From NCBI GenBank assembly GCA_025738555.1, contig JAOVFP010000022.1:992001-1056000 (forward strand): a DNA stretch of 64,000 nt. Direction: 5' to 3'. Numbering within the stretch: the stretch's first letter is position 1; each line of letters begins with the position of its first letter. This stretch comes from Cyathus striatus (lineage: Eukaryota; Basidiomycota; Agaricomycetes; Agaricales; Nidulariaceae). A program made the position numbers and the translations under genes. The notes under the pieces are model-generated. The model had not been told where the DNA came from and searched no databases. It worked only from the letters and a program-made list of their open reading frames with translations. Below are positions 25,397 through 34,943 of the stretch, in pieces.

Positions 25397-25401
25397 GACG
25401 A

Positions 25402-26650
25402 GACATATTTTGTCCATTCCCCTTTGTATGAGCTCGCGCCCCAAGGTTTCCCAATGAACCCGGCCCAGGCAGACGCCTTATATTCCATGATGAAGAACGT
25501 GTCTTACGGATCGGATGCTTGCTCTCAAGCTTATGATTTACTTGCGGTCTTTCAACAAATAACTAGTTTCACTAGGTCGCAGGATAGGGATCACACTATG
25601 TCATATGTTCTAAAAGGCGATCACTTTGATTTATCTAACCCACCTTCACATGTCTTACCTCATGTGTTTCCCCTCATCGAGCGGCCGTCTTCTCCCTTTC
25701 GATATAACCCCTGATCAGTAAAACCTACTGAAGGGGCAGGCCTGGCAGTACCACCTCACAATAGTTCACTATTGGTGGATACCTACTGCCAATATATTGC
25801 TCACCACTGTCATCCTGACAGCAGTAACGTCTTAATGGGCATAGCCATCGATCACACGTATCGAGTATGTCGACGCACTGCCTTCAGATATGGTTTGGGA
25901 AAAGCGATAGCTCCTATCAACAGTAAAACTCATGCTGTGTTCCTTCGGGAGTTTGCTCACTTGGTAGCCCTCCCTCATCGATATGCGGAAGCCATTGAAA
26001 TGTGGAATGCAACTCATCCCGATAGGCTGTATGCTCCTCAACGAGGGAACGAGGCCATTTTCCGTCAATTTTATTGTCCACCTGCTAGCGCCAATAACTT
26101 AACTATGGATGAGGTTATTGAAACATTGATCTTCAATGGTGTTCCAGTGTCTTGGGTAGACCATGCTTACCCATATGGGTTGAATTTCTTAAATCATCAC
26201 TTCCAGCATTCCCTTTTGCAATCTGAAGTGTATGAACGGTTGGATGATCAGAGGCTGGTTCATCTCAATCGATTTGATGAGCCAAAGGCTATTGAAGCTT
26301 GGTCAGGATGGTGGTATCCAGCCTCTGATGATATTCATCGTATCCATACCCTATCTCGGGTGAACACTCAACAAGGGAAGGTACCTGACTCATGCGGGCA
26401 TTGGCTATTACATGGAGAATCATCTACTTTTATTCACCTCAATGGCCGCCCAACACCTATCCCTGCTGTCCCTGCTCCTCTGCCCACTTCACCCGTTGCG
26501 GGGCCATCTCGTGTATCCTTGTGGGGGTCTAACGACCCACCCACTACCTATGAGTCTAATGACTCAGCTCCGGTAGTAGCAATAGATACATCCGATGACC
26601 CCCACCAATCACGTGAAGCAGAAGATTCAGTGCCCGATTCTCCATTCTAA
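25402..26650 (+). pseudogene. extra ORF downstream of pol in element 1, 3' part
   Basis: This continues the frame from 18462 and ends at TAA 26648, 95 bp before the 3' LTR. One TGA (25712) interrupts it. Unlike the 5' part, it looks globular: YCQYIAHHCHPDSSNVLMG, TAFRYGLGKAIAPINSKT, ...NHHFQHSLLQSEVYERLDD, and AWSGWWYPASDD. The last ~60 residues are Pro/Ser/Asp-rich. I recognise no family. Its upkeep as one long frame, damaged only by TGA, argues that it was a real product of the element before decay. Confidence 0.65.
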
Positions 26651-26745
26651 TGGCATTCGCTGCTTATTGTGTTTCAATACTCATCATAGACATCTTTGAT
26701 ATTTTGGTGCTATCAGACCCCATCTTGGTGTCTCATGGGGGGGTA

Positions 26746-26961
26746 TGTAGAGGCACGTGACTTGTTCTCATACTTTAATAGGCAATATTTGGCATTGTCA
26801 TGTTTTGGACTATTTACCTTACATTACGATTATATAAATACCTCATGCATGCTTACTTGTACCTTAGTTCTTACTCTTGCACCCTTGTCGTAGACAGTAA
26901 TAAACCCGTCTGAAGTACGTCGTGTGCTCTGTAAGACTCCATAGAGGACAATACCTCTACA
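26746..26961 (+). repeat. 3' LTR of element 1
   Basis: 216 bp, TGTAGAGG to CCTCTACA, followed by the TCAAT duplication at 26962. A polypurine-like run (tcatgggggggta) directly precedes it at 26733-26745. Confidence 0.92.
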
Positions 26962-26966
26962 TCAAT

Positions 26967-27960
26967 AGTGAGCAAGTCTGTTTTGATTTTTAGCTCAATT
27001 CTTGCTCCTTTTATTTCAATCTTTTTGCATCACTTAATATAAGTTGTTATACACATAGTAGGCCATATTATACTAAGTACTAATGTAAATAAACTTACAA
27101 AAATGCGAGTTACATATGTATTTAGTCTTTATTTTAATATGTTCCATACTTTGTACAACAGATTATGTGATTTATTGAGAAACGTGTATTAATTGTGTGG
27201 GAAAATAAGAGCGGAGGCGTGGGAAACTATGACCGCCATGGCGGGAATGATGAAATGAGTGGGAAACTGTGAACAGGAGGAAGAGAAGTGGTGAGCAGAG
27301 GTTGGAAAATATGTGAAAGCATAGGATAATGCTGAGTGAAGATGCAGATAGCAAGTGAGCATAGAATGACTAGAAATTAGAATGATAGCGGAAGCATGGA
27401 AAATGTTGAATGGGAATGCCAACAGCAGTAAACAGCGGAAATTATAAGTGAAGGTGTGGGAAATCATGAGCAGGAGGGCGGGATAGAATGGCTAGAGGTC
27501 AGAATAATAGCAGAAGTGTGGGAAAATGTTGACTGAGAATGCGGACACCTGTAAATGGCGGAATAATGTTGAAACCTTTATAATTCAGACATTGAACAAT
27601 AAATATCTACCATAATGATAATGTATACAGTATACATTAATATATTGGAAGAAAACTCAGCAAATTAATGAAAGGCGGAGCATGGGAAATTATAAATGCG
27701 ATGGCAGAGGGAAACATTGAACATGAAGGTATGTAAGCATGAATGTTAAGTGGAAGTGTGGGTGATAATGAGTAGAGTGTGGGAAACATTGAGTGTGAAG
27801 GTTCATGCAACAATGAGTATGCACAAATTAATGGGAAATGAGTAAACATAGAATTATAGGCATGGGAAAGAATGGGTGGGGGGCCAGAAATAACACAAAC
27901 TATTGTATGCATTATTGTAAGATACTCCATACAATACAATTGTAGAACTTGCTTATTTTT
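26967..27960. repeat. right arm of outer element: GTGGGAAA-type dispersed repeats
   Basis: From ~27190 to ~27900 the words gcgtgggaaa, gaaaatgttgaatgggaatg, gcggaagtgtggg and agcaagtgagcatag recur in degenerate units. No gene is visible; the minus-strand reading frames are low-complexity consequences of the repeats. Confidence 0.6.
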
Positions 27961-28300
27961 CAAGTAAAAGTTAAGTTTTCTTGAGTAAAGTTAAGTTCCT
28001 CGCCTATTTTTTTGAGTGAAAGTTAAGTTCCATTGAGTGTAGTCAAGTTCCTCGCTTATTTTTTTGAGTAAAAGTTAAGTTCCATTCAGTGGAGTCAAGT
28101 TTCTCACTTACAATTTTTTTGAGTGTCAGTTGAGTGGAGTTAAGTTCCTCACTTATGCTAAATTTGAGTGGAAGGTAAGTTACCATCAAGTTACCTTCGA
28201 GTGATAAATGCCACTTGACTCCACTCAAATTTGAGTCGAGTTCCATTTGAGTTTCACTTAAGTTCCAGTTGAGTGTCTAACTTAAGTTCCTCAAGTTCCA
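27960..28300. repeat. AAGTTCC/GAGT-rich subterminal repeat, right arm
   Basis: It is made of the same words as 7300-7690 (taagttcc, gagtgga, ttcctcgctta, tttttttgagt). A further block at 29095-29160 runs into the right terminus. This links the two arms of the outer element across the retrotransposons. Confidence 0.7.
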
Positions 28301-28698
28301 TAACAAAAAACCCATACTTTATGATTGTACTCATTGTTGTCACGATCCCTTAGCTCGTTGTTTCCCATGCCCACTCCTGCTGCCATGGATGTGTAAAAAT
28401 AGCGCCATCACATCATCCATCAAATCCCCGATCATTCCACCCACTTCTGATGTATTGATGGTGATCGTGTCGCACTTCTTCCATCATCATGCTCAACAGT
28501 GAGCATGTATTTTGTGCATTCCTCACTCATTTTTTGCGCTCTTCTCATTATTTTTTTAATACAACAAGAAGTACATTATTTAGTATATAATATATTATTA
28601 GTTTCATTAATATAGTGCACTGTGCCTTCATAAAATTTAAAATGCATAATAATAATCTCAGGTTCTCATATAATATTCATCTATGATTTATCTGCACT

Positions 28699-28826
28699 GT
28701 GGAAGTATTTAATATATATAGGTGCTTGCAGAGATTGGTATGAAATACTCAAAAACTCGACCTGGAAGTATTTAATATATATAGGTGCTTGCAGAGATTG
28801 GTATGAAATACTCAAAAACTCGACCA
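28699..28826. repeat. 63-bp direct tandem duplication
   Basis: A unit containing tggaagtatttaatatatat and ending in aaaaactcgacc occurs twice, back to back, without visible differences. It looks like a recent slippage or duplication event inside the outer element's right arm. Confidence 0.85.
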
Positions 28827-29167
28827 TAAATGAGAATACTAGTTGCTCACTGTGTGTGACGATGATGAGCGATATGTACATGATCAAATGCGCCATGGAA
28901 AACAGCACATGGCGCACATTGATCAATTTGATGGAGAGCGCCGAGCGATATCAAAAAATAGAATCAACATTCAGGGCATGGGAAATAATGACTGTGAGGC
29001 GCAATGGTGAGCACACAATAATTTAGTGATCCATAGAGGTGAGGAAATGTCTGTCATAAACCATACAAATCAAGATAATTTACATTTTCGAGTTACAAGT
29101 TAAGTTCCACTTAAGTGTCAGTCGAGTTCCATTCAAGTTACCAGTAACTCGAAAAGTTGATGGCCCA

Positions 29168-31048
29168 TTCCTGGGCGCTCATATTTGGTCTTAAACTCGT
29201 TAAGAGTTGTGACTGAACTTCTTGACAAGAAGAGTGGGATTTATAGCGATCAGATGAGGACAGTATTATACGAACTGTGAGTTTATATATTCGTAAAAGT
29301 TTAACTTGTAATTTTTCTCAACTGCACTTTTGTTTAGTATGGGATGGTTTCCAACACTTGCCATCTTACCATACGGAAAGAAATTCCAAAAGCACAGGCG
29401 GCTTATGCAAGAATATCTTCATCAGAAGCAATGTTTATCGTATCAGCCATTTCAAACTCAACAGGCACGCCAACTGGCAATTCAACTTACGGACAATCCA
29501 CACAATTTCATGAACCATTTTCAACGGTACACCATGGTATTCCATGTTCAAGATATATTCACTGACTTTATAAAGATTTGCTACATCTCTTATTGTCAAG
29601 GTCGCTTATGGGAGAGATATTATATAAGATGAAGACCCATATATTGGGATTTCTGCCAAGGCACTCCATGGTCTAATCGCCTGTGGATCTGTAGGAAGTA
29701 CACCTGTTGACTTCATGCCTTTCTGTGTGTGCTACTCAAGTTGAATACATCTTCATGTCATGAACTAATGGTAAATTGATAGTGAGATTCTTCCCTTCTT
29801 GGTTCCCTGGAACTTATTATGCCTTTACGGCGAGAAGCTATCAACCTGCTGTGTGCATAATGCATGAGTACCCTTTTGAAGCTGTGAAACGAGAATTGGT
29901 TCATTATTATTTATTTAATTCTAGTCCATCATGATTCCAATTATACATTTGTTTATATTTATCTCCTACAGAAAGAAGGAACAGTGCAGCCGTCATTTCT
30001 CTCGCATTACCTGAGTCAGCTTCATGGGGACTATAATGACGAAGAACATATAGACGACTTGAAAGGAAGTGCTTGCATGATGTTTGCAGGTGGAGTAGAG
30101 ACAGTTCATTTTGTTTACTTTCTAGCATTATGCCAAAGCTCAATTACACACCTTCTGTTCATTAGACATTTTCTGCTCTTTCATTCTTCACTCTTGCAAT
30201 GGTTCTGTTCCCAGAGGTTCAGAAAAAGGCTCAAGAAGAAATTGACAAAGTGCTTGGTAAAAGTCAAATGCCTGAAATTAGCGATCGAAGCTCTCTTCCT
30301 TATGTTGAAGCTGTAATGCAAGAAGTACTGAGGTGGTTATTCAAATTACTTCATCTCATAACTATTCAAAATATCCTGTAGGTGGAATACAGTAGTTCTG
30401 TCTGGTGAGTAGTGTACTCAATATCTGACCCAATTAGTCACTAATTATGTTTTTCAGGTTTACCACATAGATCTATTGAAAATGACGTGTATGAGGGAAT
30501 GTTTATACCCAAAGGAACTGTCTTGATCCATAATGCTTTGTATGCTTTAGGTATTTCTGCATGCTAAATTACCAATGTTATCTGCGACAGCACGATCCTA
30601 CAAGACAAGTCTATATACACCGATCCTGACACCTATAATCTTAGTAGATATCTTCCTAAACCGGAAGGGAATGCAGAGCCTTATCCAATTGGGCATTTTG
30701 GATTTGGTCGCAGGTATATTGCATTATGATTTTAAGACATTAATCTCATGATGAAACATAGGATATGCCCTGGACAATACTTTGCAGAGTCAAGTCTATG
30801 GATTGCAGTATCCTAAATCTTGGCAACCCTGAATATAAGCCGATCACTTGATGAAAATGGAAAAGAAATAGTACCAAAGGTGGAACTGCTTACTGGGTTA
30901 ACAAGGTAAAAATAAAGCTTTCTTTCTGGCATTGATTGAATTACTTTACTTTACAAGCCACCCTAAACCTTTCTTTTGCTTTATTCAACCACGGGATCAG
31001 ACATCCGAGAGCATGATTAGACAGGCACAAATTTGGGATGACGATTAA
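29168..31048 (+). pseudogene. cytochrome P450, 3' part (continuation of 7027-7284)
   Basis: After the repeated TTCCTGGG, exon 2 continues (LNSLRVVTELLDKK) to 29276. Later exons give the helix-C region (LPYGKKFQKHRRLMQEYLH, exon 29338-29526), FFPSWFPGTYY (29783-29898), helix I (FAGGVET/TFSALSFFTLA, split at 30103/30166) and the ERR-region helix K (DRSSLPYVEAVMQEVLRW). The PERF-region equivalent (IYTDPDTYNLSRYLP), the haem loop (GHFGFGRRICPGQYFAESS) and the tail (HPKPFLCFIQPRDQ) follow. Two TAA codons break it besides the insertion: one at ~29627 (RDII-stop-DED) and one at ~30812 (AVS-stop-ILATL). At the second site the relic at 6257-6518 has a sense codon. It is a non-functional microsomal CYP relative; the subfamily is unresolved. 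Confidence 0.88.
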
Positions 31049-31094
31049 GCTCGATGAGCTTCATGAAGACCTGTATATAGCCTTCGTTTAGGTA

Positions 31095-31290
31095 TTATTT
31101 CTGAAGTTCCAGAAATGCCAAATGCCTGTATTCTTGCTGGTGGTGGTGATAATGGGCACTGTTCCTTTCTTTCTTTGATTATATTTATTACTTTTATTTT
31201 CGTTTTTTGTAGCATCATATATAAAACGCACACACATTCCTTTTTTCTCGATTTGTTTTGTATGTACTGGGTGGCATATTATTATCGTGC
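31095..31290 (+). repeat. leader segment of repeat family (copy 2)
   Basis: It contains aatgggcactgttcctttct, gtagcatcatatataaaac and ttattatcgtgc, matching 4220-4385. It lies 50 bp after the P450 stop and directly precedes array 2. Confidence 0.7.
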
Positions 31291-32525
31291 AATGATAAGA
31301 GACTAAAAGTATTAAAGTGTGATAAGTGCATTTTGTGAGGATGTTAAATGTGCGAGTTGACTTGACTTTAGAAGGGTTTCGAACCTATGTACCCTTCAAA
31401 GTATAATTAAGCATCTCGGAGAAATTTGGAGAAAAATCAACCTTTTTGCTGTACTTATGTCAATTTATATAGGGTGATACAGCGATCTTATACTTCTTAC
31501 AACGTGTGTTGTTTTCATTATATTTATTTCAATCTGTGCTAGAAGAATGGTAAAAGACTCGAAGCATTCAAGTGCAATAAGCGCACTTGGCGGAAATGTT
31601 AAATTGCGAGATGACTTGACTGTGAAGGGTTTCGAATCTTCTTGTGTACCCTTCAAAGTATTGATTGGGCGAACAGTATATTTTTACTTTACTTGTGTCA
31701 ATTCATATACACTGCAATCTTAAATATCTTACGACGTGTATTGTTGTCATTATGATTTATTTCAACCTGTGCTAAGTAGAAGCATTCAAGTGCAATATGC
31801 ACATTTGGCAGAAATGATGAAGCTTCTGAAGGTGCGATTGAACTTTAAAGTTTACTGTGAAGGGTTTCGAACCTATGTACCCTTCAAAGTATAATCGATA
31901 ATCTCTGAGAAAAAACGATCTTTTTGCTGTGCTTACCTATGTTGTACTTATGGCAATTTATATAGGGTGACACAGCGATCTTTTAATTTTTTACGTGTGT
32001 TGTTCTGGTTATAGTTTATTTCAACCTGTTCTAGAAGCATGATAAGAGACTCGAAGTATTCGAATGCAATAAGTGCATTTGGCAGAAATGTTAAATGTGC
32101 AAGTTGACTTAACTGAAGGGTTTCGAACCTATGTACCCTTCAGAGTATTATCTCGAACAAATCAATCTTTTTGCTATACTTATGCTGTACTTATGCGACA
32201 TGTCAGTTCATATAGCACCCAGTGACACAGTGACCTAAAATTTCTTACGACATGTGTTGTTCTGGCTATAATTTATTTCAACTTGTGCTAGAAGTATGAT
32301 ATATGATACTGGGCTCGGGGTACTGGAGTTTGATATGTGCATTTAGCAAAAATGTGCTTCTGTGATATTACCCTGATAGATATCTATACTTTTTTAGATC
32401 ATGTCATGTTGTATTTTGGTAGTATTAGTTGAAGTTCACATCTTTAAAGTTACTAAGTACATGATTCATTGGATGCATGATATCAGTTCAGTAAGTGTAT
32501 TTGGCAGAAATGAAAAGTGTGCTTC
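31285..32525 (+). repeat. tandem array of ~250-bp units (array 2)
   Basis: Four units have cores at about 31371, 31626, 31858 and 32116 (spacing 255, 232, 258 bp). They are followed by the block 32355-32525, which matches 6030-6190 nearly base for base (ctttttagatcatgtcatg ... gtgtatttggcagaaatg). The order leader, units, terminal block is the same as in array 1, so the two are copies of one larger structure. Confidence 0.8.
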
Positions 32526-32689
32526 TAATTTTGGCTAGCTGTAATCCTTTGAAAACTGTTTGATTTTTGTAGGGTTACATATTGGTTTAATAGAGGGACA
32601 GGAGCACAATATCAGGTTGGCAGCATTGAAGTTCAACAGTATGCACATTTGATGAAAAGGTTTTGTGTGTGCTGTGAGGGCTTTGGAGG

Positions 32690-33056
32690 TTTAGGTATAG
32701 GGGAAGGGCAAGGTGTTTGGTTGGTTTGGGTTTGAAGTTTGCAATGACAATGAATGGGCATGGTCCTTTCTTTAATTATTTATTACCCTTTCTTTTTCAA
32801 GCATTGTATATAACACAGACAATGGTGAAACACATTCATTTTTCTCATTTTGATTGGTTTGTAGTGGTAAGAGAACGTGAGCTAAGAAGCAGAATAAGAG
32901 ACTCGAAGCATTCAAGTACAATAAGTGCATTTTAAATGTTAAAATGTGCCTTTAAATATGAAGGGTTTCAAACCTTACTGTGCACTCTTCAAAGTTGCAA
33001 ATATGTTGGAAACCGACTGCTTTACTTTTATCAATTTACATAGGGTGGCATCGTGA
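32690..33056 (+). repeat. third leader plus a partial array unit
   Basis: The segment ggtttgggtttgaagtttgc..aatgaatgggca..gtcctttcttt resembles 4175-4260. One unit follows with the core gaagggtttcaaacc at ~32966. That unit is cut by the TIR transposon at 33057; its remainder resumes at ~34505. Confidence 0.6.
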
Positions 33057-34504
33057 TGTCGGAAAAATCGAAATTAGCATATAAGGTGCTGATGTTGCTG
33101 ATGGCCATATGGGAACAAATTGGTATTGGTCAAGTTTCTCTAGTGGTCATATCGGATGAGTTATCAAGCTTTTATTTGGCTTTTATCAAGCGCTGTAAAC
33201 ACATACCACATGCTATCAACTCCTGATATTAACCTGATATGTATATGTCAGCTGCACCGACTTAGCACATAAACTGCTGATTGTACTAAGCCCCTCATAA
33301 TATGTTCTCGTTAAATTTGCCTGTTGTCACATCAGTGTGGTATCAAGTTGTGTAGATTTAAGTTAAGTTTGCATAAGTCATAATAATATGGTCAATTATA
33401 ACTAAAGCTACAGTAGTAGTAAATTTTTATGATACTTTCTGTACTCAATCATAGCTACAGTACTGGGCAGAAGCACTTTTCCGCCCTCACAACAGATTCC
33501 ACTCCTGATTGACTCCAAACTTGAGCACGCGAAAGCGACTCGTTGGAGTCTGGAGTCTGGTTGCAAGATGGAGTTACAGAATTTCAATTCCCGACGTTGA
33601 CGGTAGGCGCCCCACTCTTAACTGAGTGGGAAGGCAAACAATAAGAACACGGAGCCATATTGTAGGGCCTGCATTTTCAAAACATGTTTTTTTCATTACC
33701 GTTACATGCTACATTCTTACTGTCACCTACTTACAGTAATATCCATACATACAGGCCATTTGTTACCAAATCTATTTAAACTGTCGCTTGTACGCTCTGC
33801 GAACGCACATTCGATTGTGCTTTGCACATCCCCACTTTCAATTCGTATTGTACCTCAAGGCCATACTGGGAGCTGTCCATAGCTCTTGCCCATCCACTCA
33901 CAATATCTTCCACATTGTATTCCCTTTCTATCCCCCGTGTTTCGACTTCTCCCACCCAGCTATGAAAAAGTAGGTACTTATGTAGTATTCATGATTGTGA
34001 GCTGGTGCATGCAAATTTCTATATACAAATGACATAGTTAGCAGAGTCCATGGTAGGTGAAAATAGTGTAGATTAGCTATTTAGTGCGCACAATGTAGAA
34101 TAGCCTGTGGGAGTAGTATTTATTAGTAATTTGTACTGCTAGATGTATGGTAAATTATGGCGTCAATAGGACGTTCAAATTAAATATATGGTTTAAACTT
34201 AATCCTTTATGCCTTTCCAAACTCAAAAACATATTTAGTAAAAATGGTAACAATGTTTATTAGTTTGCAGGCCCATATCAGCACTCGTCAGAGTTGTCAG
34301 GTGTGATAAATTCGATCCTACTGATGTCAACTATCAATGGTGATTGGCTGTATCAATAAATATAATGCATATCAGTAGCAATCAGCGCGATAATCTACTA
34401 TTAGTTGATTCTTGAGCCATGTAGACCCCCCAAACGGCTGATGGCCTTATCTGGCCTGATATGGCCATGTCTGGACAAATATAGCGATCTCGATTTTTCC
34501 GACA
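33057..34504. mobile_element. 1.45-kb TIR DNA transposon, non-autonomous
   Basis: The left end TGTCGGAAAAATCGAaatt and the inverted right end TGTCGGAAAAATCGAgatc share 15 bp exactly, and subterminal sequences are related (gatggccatat). It splits a unit of the ~250-bp array, which confirms the boundaries. The duplication is unclear: GA on both sides is the most that fits. No transposase ORF is present; the short plus ORF at 33788-33973 has no recognisable features. Confidence 0.75.
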
Positions 34505-34830
34505 GATGCTCTAAATTTTTAAAAGGTAAGATTCAAATGCTAAAAGCACCATATCGGAATCAAAGCATTGGAGTTTAGTAGGTGCATTTGGCAAAAGTGC
34601 CAAGTGTGCATCCTTCGCAAATATCCCTAGCCTTGGTGAAGATAGGGTATTTGTGGAGTGAGGGTCTGGCCTTATCGGTTACCCCTGCTCGTCACCAAAT
34701 CTGCACGGTCGGTTTACTACTTTTTTATTCCATTTATTACTTTTTCATTTTTGGGGTGCATATCATTTCGGAAATATGAGATAAGATGTGTAGATGGTAA
34801 GAGAAGGCGAGCTAAGTTTAATAAGTACTT
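34505..34830 (+). repeat. rest of the interrupted array unit plus degraded leader (copy 4)
   Basis: The words aattttt..aggtaag, caaagcattggag and gtgcatttggcaaaagtg belong to the array. 34620-34830 weakly matches the leader (tttattactttt..cat, gtaagagaaggcgagctaag). Confidence 0.45.
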
Positions 34831-34943
34831 AAGCGCATTCCGACCAAAGGTTTGAGTTGTGCTGGAACGGTTTGGTTAATAAATAAATGGATGTGCGTAT
34901 ACAATAATATGATACAATTGAATATGCTCAGGTTCGAAATATT

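Larger units (their letters stand above)
9072..26961 (+). mobile_element. chromodomain Ty3/gypsy LTR retrotransposon (element 1), interrupted by element 2
   Basis: Two 216-bp LTRs (TGTAGAGG...CCTCTACA) are flanked by TCAAT at 9067-9071 and 26962-26966. Between them lie gag, protease, reverse transcriptase, RNase H, integrase and a chromodomain in one plus-strand frame, then a second long ORF of unknown function. Protease-RT-RNaseH-integrase order defines Ty3/gypsy, and the chromodomain marks a chromovirus. Without element 2 the length would be about 10.95 kb. All coding regions carry in-frame stops, so it is not autonomous now. Confidence 0.93.
7285..29167. mobile_element. outer TIR element (hAT-like, non-autonomous) carrying nested retrotransposons
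   Basis: The left end reads GGGCTGCTAACTTTTCGAG. The right end, read inverted, is TGGGCCATCAACTTTTCGAG, sharing the AACTTTTCGAGTT core. With an 8-bp target duplication this fits the hAT superfamily, but no transposase is visible. It spans 21,883 bp. Removing the 17.9-kb LTR retrotransposon and one TCAAT duplication leaves about 4.0 kb, made almost wholly of short repeats: AAGTTCC-rich arms next to both ends, a 40-bp tandem array on the left, and GTGGGAAA-type repeats on the right. The superfamily call is inference from the termini. Confidence 0.75.

Noticed and set aside
9422..26650. UGA as a sense codon in this genome
   Set aside because: OPI1 ends in TGA and intact genes have no internal TGA. 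The LTR differences independently show CpG transitions, so deamination explains the pattern better.
16856..26650. Envelope gene, making element 1 an errantivirus-like retrovirus
   Set aside because: No signal peptide, no furin-like site and no strong membrane helix could be seen in the ORF.
29277..29513. Alternative plus-strand ORFs overlapping the P450 exon
   Set aside because: They read P450 exon 3 in the wrong frame or read through the intron.
33600..34000. Solo LTR inside the TIR element, suggested by a TATA-like tatttaaac and a following ORF
   Set aside because: I could not find TG...CA ends with a matching flanking duplication.
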